From DATFLS01 sp964413425 (GTDB lineage: Bacteria > Fidelibacterota > JAANXI01), in NCBI GenBank assembly GCA_964413425.1, contig CAYPST010000037.1, positions 1 to 34,116 of the forward strand: a stretch of 34,116 nucleotides of DNA, in the 5' to 3' direction. A program made the translations under genes and the position numbers. How positions within the stretch are numbered: the stretch's first letter is position 1; every line of letters begins with the position of its first letter. This document shows, piece by piece, positions 24,718 to 33,450 of this stretch. The notes under the pieces were generated by a model. The model did no database searches. It was not told the origin of the DNA and saw only the letters and a program-made list of their open reading frames with translations.

Positions 24718-26895
24718 ATGCAACAGTTCAGAAGTGTAACCGTTCTTTTCATTTCCTTTATAGCAGCATTGTGCTGGATTTCAGCTGGGTCGGCCTCAAC
24801 TTCTCAGGAGTCGGCACGGGAGGTCATTTCCCTGAATGGTGAATGGCAGATCACCCAGGGTTCCCGGAACACAGTGCCGGAAACTTTCAATCACACCGCG
24901 CCGGTGCCTGGGTTGGTGGATCTGGCCAGGCCCGCCTTTAACGAGGTCGGAAAAAAGAGTGATCTGCGGGAAGCTTTCTGGTACCGCAAAACCTTTGCCA
25001 TTGGTGGTCCTCTTCCCGAGGTAACCACCTTAAAAATTAGCAAAGCCAAGTTTGGCTCGGTGATCTTTTTAAACGGTAAAAAAGTTACTACCCACCTCTC
25101 GTCCTTTACACCCGCCTATATCGATGTGCATGATTATTTAAAGGGAAATGGCCAAAAAAATGAACTTATTATCCAGGTCGGGGCCCACCGGGATGCTGTG
25201 CCGTCAGCAATTCCGACCGGGCACGATTTCGAAAAACACAGGTATATTCCCGGAATTTATGATTCGGTGGAACTCATTTTAACCAATTACCCTGCTATTG
25301 TCCGGGTGCAAACGGTTCCTGATGTCCCCGGCAGATCGGTAAAAGCCGTTGTAAAAATACGGAATGAGAACCAAGAAAGATTTCAGTTGCAGTACCGGCT
25401 ACGAGAGTTTTCTTCCGGGTTGGTGGCGGCGTCCGGTACTGTGGAGTCCGGACAGGTCTCTGGGAACGGGGTGCAGACTGTTGAATTTCAAACGCCCATT
25501 AAAAATTGTCAACTCTGGTCGCCTGATAACCCGTTTCTATACGTACTCGAATTATCCACCGGCTCGGATACCTACACCACCCGTTTTGGGGTGCGATCAT
25601 TCCGGTTTGATCCCGAAACCGGTCGAGCTCTATTGAATGGTGAACCTTACTATATGCGTGGAACAAATGTAACTATTTATCGCTTTTTTGAGGACGAGGC
25701 CCGGAAGTCTCGTCCCTGGGATAAGGAATGGGTCCGGCAACTACACCGGCAGTTTAAATCCATGCATTGGAATTCGATACGGTACTGCATCGGATTTCCC
25801 CCGGAGCAATGGTATGAAATAGCAGATGAAGAAGGATTTCTGATTCAGGATGAATTCCCCTTATGGCATGGAGGTAATCCGGATAACTGGCCGGCGGCCC
25901 GCACCAGTAAAGTCTTGGTAGAGGAATACACGCGCTGGATGCAGGAACGATGGAATCATCCCTGTGTGGTCATCTGGGATGCCCAGAATGAAACGGTCAC
26001 CGAGGAAACGGGCAAAGCCATTCAGAAGGTCCGGCACCTGGACCTGAGTAACCGGCCCTGGGACAATGGGTGGGCAGCCCCGCAGCACGCCGGCGATTCA
26101 AGGGAAACCCATCCCTATCTGTTTCCCCGGTATCGCAATAATGAGATCCCGGAGGACGGCCCGCTCGCTGATCTGTTAGATACAGTCCGCATACCCCATA
26201 ACGGACCTAATCAACGGAGTCAGGTGGACAGCACGTTTAAGAATGCAATTATTATCAATGAGTACGGATGGCTGTGGCTGCACCGGAACGGCACGCCCAC
26301 CGTCTGCAAAACCCGCACCGCGGATATATATAATCGCCTGGTAGGGCCGGAAGCCACGGTCGAAGAGCGGCGGGATATTTATGCGTATTATCTTGCTGCA
26401 TTAACCGAATACTGGCGGGCGCATCGGAAATGTGCCGGTGTTCTACACTTTTGCGGGCTCGCCTACTCCCGGCCCAGAGGGCCTACCCCGGAGGAATGCG
26501 GTGCGACCAGTGATCATTTTCTTGATCTGGAAACGCTGGAGTTCGAACCGCATTTTAACAATTATGTCAAAGATGCCTTTGCGCCGGTGGGAGTAATGAT
26601 TGACCTGTGGAAGGAAAAGTTTGCCCCAGGAGAAAATTTGGAAATCCAGGTATTTGTCATTAATGATCTGTCCGTGAAGGTGCATAAGACTCTTCAATTC
26701 ATGCTGGTGCGGGACGACAAAATTCTGGAGGTATTCATGCAGGATATTACAGTAGAAGGCTTAGGACAGGAGATCATTCCTTTCGATATCGCACTTCCTG
26801 AGACATCGGGCAACTATCAATTACGGGCAGAAATCGTGGGGGATCTGGAAGCACCGGTGCAGAGTTTTCGGCGGTTTGAAATAGCCAGGGACTAA
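24718..26895 (+). CDS. GH2 family glycoside hydrolase, secreted (paralogue B)
   Basis: The 725-residue retaining beta-glycosidase has a Sec signal (VLFISFIAALCWISAGSAS) and GGAGGG before the ATG. The jelly-roll domain opens with ISLNGEWQITQGS and PVPGLVDLA. The Ig-like domain follows, then the barrel from YMRGTNVTIYRFFED. WDAQNE gives the acid/base E425 and INEYGW the nucleophile E515. A beta-sandwich tail (from about 635) ends the protein. It is very close to paralogue C at 31019: the two share FPPEQWY, WDAQNE, HFCGLAYSRP (HFCGLTYSRP in C) and GATSDHFLDLE, indicating a duplication within the locus. It probably acts on the same material as the GH42 encoded just upstream. Confidence 0.89.
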   Translation: MQQFRSVTVLFISFIAALCWISAGSASTSQESAREVISLNGEWQITQGSRNTVPETFNHTAPVPGLVDLARPAFNEVGKKSDLREAFWYRKTFAIGGPLPEVTTLKISKAKFGSVIFLNGKKVTTHLSSFTPAYIDVHDYLKGNGQKNELIIQVGAHRDAVPSAIPTGHDFEKHRYIPGIYDSVELILTNYPAIVRVQTVPDVPGRSVKAVVKIRNENQERFQLQYRLREFSSGLVAASGTVESGQVSGNGVQTVEFQTPIKNCQLWSPDNPFLYVLELSTGSDTYTTRFGVRSFRFDPETGRALLNGEPYYMRGTNVTIYRFFEDEARKSRPWDKEWVRQLHRQFKSMHWNSIRYCIGFPPEQWYEIADEEGFLIQDEFPLWHGGNPDNWPAARTSKVLVEEYTRWMQERWNHPCVVIWDAQNETVTEETGKAIQKVRHLDLSNRPWDNGWAAPQHAGDSRETHPYLFPRYRNNEIPEDGPLADLLDTVRIPHNGPNQRSQVDSTFKNAIIINEYGWLWLHRNGTPTVCKTRTADIYNRLVGPEATVEERRDIYAYYLAALTEYWRAHRKCAGVLHFCGLAYSRPRGPTPEECGATSDHFLDLETLEFEPHFNNYVKDAFAPVGVMIDLWKEKFAPGENLEIQVFVINDLSVKVHKTLQFMLVRDDKILEVFMQDITVEGLGQEIIPFDIALPETSGNYQLRAEIVGDLEAPVQSFRRFEIARD

Positions 26896-26956
26896 GGAGT
26901 GAGTCCACATGTTATCTCGGGAGGGATCATCAAGGATTTCCTGATAAAAGTATTAT

Positions 26957-27026
26957 GTATCTCCAGTGTGGAAAGAGGAAAAATGAACAGGGACTTGGCA
27001 CATTCTTTCCTCCACTCTGGAAATAC
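26957..27026. repeat. Imperfect inverted repeat after the GH2 gene
   Basis: The arms GTATCTCCAGTGTGGA (26957-26972) and TCCACTCTGGAAATAC (27011-27026) match as reverse complements at 14 of 16 positions, with a 38-nt loop. No T-run follows, so it is not a standard intrinsic terminator. It could be a processing hairpin or a leftover of a small mobile element. The rest of 26896-27156 shows nothing identifiable. Confidence 0.5.
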
Positions 27027-27156
27027 TTCAAATACAGCATAAGAGTGTGACCGGTGGGTCTCCATTCAGGACACGACCGTGAAGAGATTTACTAATCGCC
27101 GGAGTCATCTCTTCCAGGTATTTTCCAAGGAATTTTCTACGCCAACATTGAACCGG

Positions 27157-28017
27157 TTAGCCGGTGGCAATAATGGCGCATTCAATATCGAGGATATCAG
27201 CGATTTTGTGAAAAGTTCCGGCATGTTGGCCGATACCCAGGGCGAAATGATAGGTCGGGCCTTCAGCGGTCCACCGCTTCAGAAGTGTCCGAAATATCAG
27301 GTTTGAAATACCCTCGGGTATTGGTATTTCCGGTGGGAGGGATAGGACCCTTGACCGATTCACCTTCTGCAATCATAAACTTGAATTTGCCTTCAGCGGT
27401 CAGGGTAATGCTCAGCATGGTAATAGGGCCTTCCCTGATTTTGAATTCCACGCTGGCCCCGAATCCTGGTTTGTCAATGATACCGGTCCAGACTCCGGAG
27501 GATCGGTTTCCGATCATCAATATTGAGGTGATGAGGCCCATCATGTCCAACCAGTACGAAGCCTTCCTCGAAGTCAATTGGATGAAATTCGGTAAAGCTG
27601 CCCCCGATGTTCAGCCGGTTCATAATCAGCAAGGCAATGAGGGTTTTCAGATCCAACTCCCTGCGCATGGGCAAACCGGCTGTGGTTAGCAACGAGTTGC
27701 CCACGATCAGGTTGGTCAGACGTTGCATATCGCTTCCCGGCTCCCCTTCGTAGTAATAGGCCAGCCCGTCCTGATCTTTATCTCGGATAAATTTGTCCAG
27801 CGCCACCGCAACCTCGGCTGCGGCCTGCAAATCCTGTCCGGCGAGTTTTATGGTGATTGGCTCCGATTGGGGGCTTGGGGGTTTGGAACATCTCCAGAAT
27901 TCCCGTCTTTCTCTCTTCGACTTCCTGATCCGTCACGGGCGGTCAAACTGTTGACACCACTATCGATGTTACTCATCCCTGCAGCGAACTGACTGGCAAA
28001 AAGAAGAATCTTTTTAT
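27157..28017 (-). pseudogene. Truncated, frameshifted remnant of an AraA-like L-arabinose/L-fucose isomerase
   Basis: Read right to left on the minus strand, family-like segments appear in changing frames. SQFAAGMSNIDSGVNS (about 28010-27950) is first. EERKTGILEMFQTPKPPIGA (to about 27870) is next. AAAEVAVALDKF through GSFTEFHPIDF and GHDGPHH runs to 27477. Then come KPGFGASVEFKIREGPITML and PPTGNTNTRG (to about 27295), and finally LLKRWTAEGPTYHFALGIG to the stop at 27157. At least four frame changes occur, all in the same direction, each equal to one extra base; one is an extra T at about 27475. The N-terminal part is missing and the remnant begins flush with the GH3 stop codon. No single frame can encode a product, so it is non-functional. 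It is a different subfamily from the three intact Tat-signal proteins. Confidence 0.82.
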
Positions 28018-28020
28018 TCT

Positions 28021-30612
28021 CTATGGCAGGTGAACGGTCTGCCAAAGTCTGATATCTCTTGATGAACTGCCAATGAGCAGTTCGAATCTCCCCGGTTCAA
28101 TCACCCATTTTCCTTCTGATTCGCTGTAAAAGGTAAAAGCAGTGCTGTCGAGTTCGAATACCACAGATTGGAGTTCGCCCGGCTGAAGTTGTAATTTTGT
28201 GAATTCTTTTAACTCTTTGGGCGGGCGGTCAACTGTAGATTGTATGTCCCGCACATATAATTGGGGGACTTCTTTTCCGGTAACGTCTCCCGTGTTCTTT
28301 ACGGTGAATTGTACAGTCAATTGTCCTTCAGCCGGTTTATTCACCTCGAGAGAATTGTATTCAAATTCCGTATAAGATAAGCCATGGCCAAACGGGAACA
28401 GGGGTGGGATATTCCGGGTATCGTAATGCCGATATCCCACATAAATTCCTTCTTCGTATACTACCGCTTCTTTGCTTCCGGGAAAATGGTCGAACGATGG
28501 ATTGTCTTCCAGATTTTTCGGGAACGTTTCAGGCAATTTACCGGAAGGATTCGTTTCGCCAAACAGAATGTTCGCTAGGGCATTTCCACCTTCTTGTCCG
28601 GGATAGTAGGCCTCCACAATGGCATTCACTTCGTCCGCCCAGGGCATACTGACAGGTGTGCCATTAATAAGCACCACGATAGTCCTGGAATTTACTTCCG
28701 CAATCCGACTGATCAGACGATTCTGATCACCCGGCAGGGCGAGGGAATCCCGGTCATTGTTCCCACCCTCAAAGTAGTTGGATAAGCCAGCGAAGATCAC
28801 AGTCGCATCACACTTTTCCGCCAGGGTAACAGCCTGAGATATTGGGTTCTCTTTTCCGGGAACCTCCCATTCCAGGCGAATTAGGTTCCGGTTCATTCTT
28901 TTGTAAAATTCTACCTGGATGTCATAGAGGGAATCAGCAGCCAGATCCAATTCTATGATGGTGCTGGTTTGTTCATATCTTGCTTCGAAGGTCTTGCCGG
29001 CCGGATCCCCCCATTCATCGATGGCCAAATTCCCATTAATATACATTCTGGCGCCGGCGCCGGAGCGTGTGAGGCCAATCTTATAGGTACCGGTAACCGG
29101 TGGGTTGATCTTTCCCCGCCAGCGCACCGAATAGCTGGTTTTATTGACATCCGTGCCCGGTGCCGCCCAGCCCCAGGAGAAATCAATACCGGTATCGATC
29201 CGGGTAAGCGCAGGCTTACCTTTCGGCTCCTTTCCATTATAATATTCTGCAGATAAACCATGATCTCCTGTGGACCCGGCTTCTGTCAGCAGATGTTCCG
29301 CCGGAATCGTGCTCAGGTTTCCGGCCAGGCCTCCGCCTTCCTCAAAAGATATTTCTACGGCATCCTTGCAATAGTTTCGAATCCCTTCCAGAGGACTGAC
29401 GGTATAACAGGCGGTGACTGATGCACTCCCTCCGCCTCCGAGACGAGCCTCATTGGCATTCGGCCCAATCACTACCAATTGCTGGAGCCTGGATTTGCTA
29501 AGCGGAAGTGTCCCCGAGTCATTTTTTAACAGCACAATGCTTTCTTCTGCTGCCATACGTGCCATCGTTTTATGGCGGGGAGAATTCAACTCCGCGTTGA
29601 GCGAGGAAGGGGTACGATCCAGTAATTTGGATCGGATCAGGAGCCGAAGGATTCGTTTGATATGGGCATCTATTTCGTCTTCAGTGATGAGCCCGCTTCT
29701 TAACGCATTTAAGATATCTCTTGTCTGCATGAATTTTCCCGGTCCCGGCATTTCGAGGTCTAAACCTGCTGCCAGGCTTTTTATACTGGATACGCTGCGC
29801 CAGTCAGAAACAACCAAACCAGGATAGGTCCATTCTGTCTTGAGAATATCGGAGATCAGGTGGGCGTTTTCAGCACAGGAATGTCGGTTTACGGCATTAT
29901 AGGCAGTCATTACAGCCCAGGGATCAGACTCTTTGATTGGAATTCTGAATCCGGGCAGATATATTTCCCGTAAAGCCCGTTCCGAGACTTTCACATTCAG
30001 ATCATGCTGGTTTGTCTGCTGGTTGTTTGCAGTCATGGCCTTGATGCAGGCACCGATGTGCTCCGATTGCGCCCCCTGAATGAAAGCAGCAGCCAGTTCA
30101 CCGGTCAGGAAAGGATCTTCTGAAAATGTTTCATAGTTCCGTCCGTTTAAAGGGGTGCGGTGGATATTCACCATAGGTGCAAGCAGGACTGTCGAACCGG
30201 TCGCCCGGGTTTCCCTGGCCAGTGTGCTCCCGATGTCATACAGGAGATCCCGATTCCAGGAAGCACCCTGTGCAACTCCGGTGGGAAAACATGTCGCACA
30301 TCCGGTATATTGTCCCTGATCATTGAGGATAACCGTCACGCCGTGCCCACAATCTGTGACCTGAATACTCGGGATACCAAGCCTGTCAATCCCTTCCAGA
30401 TGCCAGAAATCCCGCCCGGAAAAGAGGCTGGCTTTTTCTTCCAAGGTTAAACGAGAGAGTAGGGCAGTTACTCGTTCTTCAACTGGTCTGGAGGAATCGG
30501 TGTATACGTTATCTTCCCTGGGCTCCGGGAGATATTTATCTTTGGAAAAGGCGGTCAGAGTGAACACTAAGAAAAAAAGGAGAATTGAGGCAATGTCTTT
30601 CATTATTCGCAT
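28021..30612 (-). CDS. GH3 beta-glycosidase with inserted PA14 domain, secreted
   Basis: The 863-residue enzyme has a Sec signal (DIASILLFFLVFTLTAFS) and GAGGAAAGA 7 nt or less before the ATG. GH3 domains are in order. The catalytic barrel (about 45-330) contains LVVSDW, with D270 as the predicted nucleophile. The alpha/beta sandwich starts at ESIVLLKND. A PA14 carbohydrate-binding domain is inserted in it at about 450-585 (AEYYNGKEPKG, YSVRWRGKINPPVTGTYKIG). The sandwich resumes with NYFEGGNNDRDSLALPG, where E615 is the likely acid/base. An Fn3-like C-terminal domain (FPFGHGLSYTEF) ends it. PA14-GH3 enzymes are commonly beta-glucosidases acting on short oligosaccharides. It is divergent from the third GH2 gene and shares a 406-nt control region with it. 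The 3' end abuts the isomerase pseudogene. Confidence 0.92.
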   Translation of the reverse strand: MRIMKDIASILLFFLVFTLTAFSKDKYLPEPREDNVYTDSSRPVEERVTALLSRLTLEEKASLFSGRDFWHLEGIDRLGIPSIQVTDCGHGVTVILNDQGQYTGCATCFPTGVAQGASWNRDLLYDIGSTLARETRATGSTVLLAPMVNIHRTPLNGRNYETFSEDPFLTGELAAAFIQGAQSEHIGACIKAMTANNQQTNQHDLNVKVSERALREIYLPGFRIPIKESDPWAVMTAYNAVNRHSCAENAHLISDILKTEWTYPGLVVSDWRSVSSIKSLAAGLDLEMPGPGKFMQTRDILNALRSGLITEDEIDAHIKRILRLLIRSKLLDRTPSSLNAELNSPRHKTMARMAAEESIVLLKNDSGTLPLSKSRLQQLVVIGPNANEARLGGGGSASVTACYTVSPLEGIRNYCKDAVEISFEEGGGLAGNLSTIPAEHLLTEAGSTGDHGLSAEYYNGKEPKGKPALTRIDTGIDFSWGWAAPGTDVNKTSYSVRWRGKINPPVTGTYKIGLTRSGAGARMYINGNLAIDEWGDPAGKTFEARYEQTSTIIELDLAADSLYDIQVEFYKRMNRNLIRLEWEVPGKENPISQAVTLAEKCDATVIFAGLSNYFEGGNNDRDSLALPGDQNRLISRIAEVNSRTIVVLINGTPVSMPWADEVNAIVEAYYPGQEGGNALANILFGETNPSGKLPETFPKNLEDNPSFDHFPGSKEAVVYEEGIYVGYRHYDTRNIPPLFPFGHGLSYTEFEYNSLEVNKPAEGQLTVQFTVKNTGDVTGKEVPQLYVRDIQSTVDRPPKELKEFTKLQLQPGELQSVVFELDSTAFTFYSESEGKWVIEPGRFELLIGSSSRDIRLWQTVHLP

Positions 30613-30635
30613 AACTCTTTCCTCATTTGTTTCAG

Positions 30636-30664
30636 TTCGTGAGTGATGAGCAGTCTCTCACGAA
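30636..30664 (-). promoter_or_regulatory. Hairpin in the GH3 leader
   Basis: TTCGTGAG (30636-30643) and CTCACGAA (30657-30664) form a perfect 8-bp stem with a 13-nt loop. It ends about 24 nt upstream of the GH3 start codon on the minus strand, just ahead of the Shine-Dalgarno. It could influence mRNA stability or translation; no T-tract follows on the minus strand. Confidence 0.4.
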
Positions 30665-30774
30665 GTTAGCAAGAAATGTATAGCTTCCGGCTTTGTTTGC
30701 AGAATATGCATTATCTGACTGATCGATACCAATGCGGGATAAGGGGATAATATTGCTTTCCTGCCATTAATATC

Positions 30775-30790
30775 ATATGTTTGAACATAT
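30775..30790. promoter_or_regulatory. 16-bp palindrome, candidate shared operator
   Basis: ATATGTT-TG-AACATAT is a perfect 7+7 palindrome. Fourteen of its bases (30777-30790) match, in reverse complement, the centre of the 32-bp inverted repeat upstream of the kinase gene at 16740-16753. On the plus strand TTGCTT (30753-30758), 17 nt, TATGTT resembles a promoter. On the minus strand TTGCGA (30807-30812), 17 nt, TATGTT does likewise. The palindrome would overlap both -10 elements. The regulator is not encoded in the window. Confidence 0.6.
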
Positions 30791-31018
30791 AGAATTCCTG
30801 ATGTCTTCGCAACATAAAAGGGCTATAGATTCTTACTAAATGAATATGTTATCCCCGTTCTATGTAGACTCCCTTGGCTTTTGCAGTGGTTGGTTCAGGG
30901 GAGTCATACACTGGTTTAATTATTACAGGTAACTTAAATCTAAATGAAATATCATCCAGTTCCGAAAGCTGGCTTCATACTCTGCTAATGATAACTCGCT
31001 AACTGATCGGAGGGGGTT

Positions 31019-33157
31019 ATGAGATTCTTGAGAGCAACTGGTATTGTGATGAGTTTGTTGATCTCCCTGTTCTGTCTCACAGGAACTCTGTTTGCCTCGC
31101 TTGAGCCCCTGGCTCCTCGGACCGTGGTTTCACTCAACGGAGAATGGCAAATTGCTCAGGGATCGATGGAGGAAGTTCCGCAACAATTCAATCATACGGT
31201 GCCGGTACCCGGCTTGGTGGATATGGCAGAACCGGAATTTCAAGAGGTCGGAAAATCAAGTGAAAGACGAGAAGCCTTTTGGTATCGGAAAACCTTTACC
31301 CTTCAGAGTTCCATCCCGGAAGTGGCCTTGTTGAAAGTATTCAAGGCTAAATATGGTACCCGGGTCTATGTGAACGGGCAGTTCGTAGGTGAGCATCTGC
31401 CGAATTTCACGCCAGGTTATTTCGATATCAAGTCCTATTTGAAACCTCACCAGGAAAATGAACTGATAATCCGGGTCGGTGCGCATCGGGAATCAGTGCC
31501 GGAGGGAAGACCTTCAGGGTGGGATTTTGAAAAATATCTCTATATCCCGGGGATCTATGATGCGGTGGAGCTGATTCTGACCGGGGCCCCTTACATCTCT
31601 AATGTCCAGATTGTTCCGGATATTGAACAGCAGACAGCTCATATCATCGCTGAAGTGACGGGTGGAGAGACAACCGCCGGAATAACGCTCACCGTCACAG
31701 TAACCGAAGCGGAATCCGGAACAGCGGTTCGTAGTGAACAATTATTACCGGATACTATTCCGGCCCATAAACAGAGGATACTGAACCTTGTGATTCCCGT
31801 TGAAAATCCCTACTTATGGTCTCCAGAGAATCCGTTCTTATATGAACTGGAATTATCCATAGGCACAGACGGTGTAAAGGACCGGTTCGGAATGCGATCC
31901 TTTCGATTTGACAGAACCACGGGGCGGGCGGTTTTAAATGGCAAACCGTATATGATGCGCGGTACGAACGTGTGCATCTACCGGTTTTTTGAAGATTCCC
32001 TGCGGTCCGATCTTCCCTGGAGAGAAGACTGGGTCCGGTCATTACATCAGACATTCAAATCGATGAACTGGAATTCCATCCGATACTGCATCGGATTCCC
32101 GCCCGAGCAATGGTACGATATCGCAGATGAAGAAGGATTCCTAATACAGGATGAGTTTCCGATCTGGCTGCTCAACCGGGCACCGGAAAATCCGCAGGCA
32201 GAGTATATTATTCCTGAATACCGGGAATGGATGCGGGAGCGCTGGAATCACCCCTGCGTCGTTATCTGGGATGCGCAGAATGAGAGTGGCACGCAGGAGA
32301 CGGAAATAGCTATTCAGGCAGTGCGGCATCTGGATCACTCCAATCGTCCCTGGGAAAACGGGTGGGAAAACCCGCAGAGCCCGGTCGATGCCGTGGAGTC
32401 ACATCCGTACTTGTTTATCAGAGACTGGCGAGAAGGCGAGGATTCCTTCCGCTTCGAAGATATTGCTGAAGTGAGTGGTATCCCGAATCTCCGGGATTCG
32501 CAAAAGGAATATAATGTCCCTATTATCATTAATGAATATGGCTGGTTATGGCTGACCAGAGACGGACGACCGACGACATTAACGAAGAATGTCTACAAGG
32601 TATTGCTGGGCCCGAATTCCACAGTGGCACAGCGACGGTTAATATATGCACGATATCTTGCAGCCTTAACGGAACTCTGGCGTACCCATCGGAATGCCGC
32701 AGCCGTCTTACATTTCTGCGGACTGACCTATTCCAGACCGGGTGATGTCCCGCGTCCAGAGGGAGGTGCGACCAGCGACCACTTCCTGGATCTGGAATCG
32801 CTTACCCTCGAACCGCACTTTGAAAACTATGTGAAACAGGCCTTCAATCCCGTGGGCCTAATGCTGGATTTTTGGGAGGAAGAACTCCCTGGAGGGCAGG
32901 GGCGTTCTTTCCCGGTGTATATTGTTAATGACCTGCATGAGAAGTGGGAAGGCGATGTCACTCTTCGGATCACCGCCGGTGATGAAACTATCGCCTCGCA
33001 ATCCCAGCCGTGTGTCGTTTCAGCGCTGGGCCGGAAAAACCTGTCGATCCGACTCTCGTTGCCGGAAGAGCCGGGAAATTATACCATCATTGCGGAATTA
33101 TCGGACGAGGATGGCGAGTTGATACAGAGCCTGCGGGACGTCGAGATAGTAGATTAA
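31019..33157 (+). CDS. GH2 family glycoside hydrolase, secreted (paralogue C)
   Basis: The 712-residue retaining beta-glycosidase is transcribed away from the PA14-GH3 gene. A Sec signal (GIVMSLLISLFCLTGTLFAS) follows a strong GGAGGGGG site. The jelly-roll domain (SLNGEWQIAQGS, PVPGLVDMA, REAFWYRKTF) and Ig-like domain lead into a barrel from MMRGTNVCIYRFFED. WDAQNE gives the acid/base E422 and INEYGW the nucleophile E506. It is close to paralogue B along its whole length but has a shorter segment before the nucleophile and a different central loop after FPIW. That suggests duplication followed by some specialisation. The family name does not settle whether it cleaves galactosides, mannosides or other beta-linkages. 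Confidence 0.89.
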   Translation: MRFLRATGIVMSLLISLFCLTGTLFASLEPLAPRTVVSLNGEWQIAQGSMEEVPQQFNHTVPVPGLVDMAEPEFQEVGKSSERREAFWYRKTFTLQSSIPEVALLKVFKAKYGTRVYVNGQFVGEHLPNFTPGYFDIKSYLKPHQENELIIRVGAHRESVPEGRPSGWDFEKYLYIPGIYDAVELILTGAPYISNVQIVPDIEQQTAHIIAEVTGGETTAGITLTVTVTEAESGTAVRSEQLLPDTIPAHKQRILNLVIPVENPYLWSPENPFLYELELSIGTDGVKDRFGMRSFRFDRTTGRAVLNGKPYMMRGTNVCIYRFFEDSLRSDLPWREDWVRSLHQTFKSMNWNSIRYCIGFPPEQWYDIADEEGFLIQDEFPIWLLNRAPENPQAEYIIPEYREWMRERWNHPCVVIWDAQNESGTQETEIAIQAVRHLDHSNRPWENGWENPQSPVDAVESHPYLFIRDWREGEDSFRFEDIAEVSGIPNLRDSQKEYNVPIIINEYGWLWLTRDGRPTTLTKNVYKVLLGPNSTVAQRRLIYARYLAALTELWRTHRNAAAVLHFCGLTYSRPGDVPRPEGGATSDHFLDLESLTLEPHFENYVKQAFNPVGLMLDFWEEELPGGQGRSFPVYIVNDLHEKWEGDVTLRITAGDETIASQSQPCVVSALGRKNLSIRLSLPEEPGNYTIIAELSDEDGELIQSLRDVEIVD

Positions 33158-33325
33158 GGTGAAGGGGCTGGTCATCGAAAGGCTGAGCCATCATTGATCC
33201 GTCGGCCATATGCCTCGTAGACAGGGAATTCGGTTGCGAACCGTGGGGGATATCTTGTTTTAGCAGGTGGTTGAATTATGTTAGGCCCGGCGATCCCTGA
33301 TGCGAGAATGCGTGGAGGTGAAGAT

Positions 33326-33351
33326 AAAAAGATGGGATAAAAAGATGGGAT
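33326..33351. repeat. Two-copy tandem repeat
   Basis: AAAAAGATGGGAT occurs twice head to tail with no mismatch. The second copy runs directly into the left arm of the hairpin that follows. It may have arisen by replication slippage. The preceding 33158-33325 shows nothing I can identify. Confidence 0.7.
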
Positions 33352-33389
33352 AATTTCCAGGAAGTTCTACTTTCCAGGGAATTATCCCA
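33346..33389. terminator. Hairpin, probable terminator downstream of GH2 paralogue C
   Basis: TGGGATAATTTCC (33346-33358) pairs with GGGAATTATCCCA (33377-33389) with one mismatch. Inside it, GGAAG and CTTTCC can extend the structure. The stem is moderately AT-rich and no long T-run follows, so termination is likely but not certain. It lies about 190 nt after the GH2 stop. Confidence 0.5.
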
Positions 33390-33450
33390 CCTGAAGTGAT
33401 TCATTTTATACGTTCTTTACTATTGTGAACATCATTTAATTCGTAAAATA

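Larger units (their letters stand above)
30613..31018. other. Divergent control region between GH3 and GH2 genes
   Basis: This 406-nt non-coding region serves genes on both strands. It holds a perfect 8-bp hairpin near the GH3 start, a 16-bp palindrome near its middle with promoter-like motifs on both strands, and a strong GGAGGGGG Shine-Dalgarno for the GH2 gene. The part from about 30830 to 31000 shows nothing further that I recognise. Confidence 0.6.
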
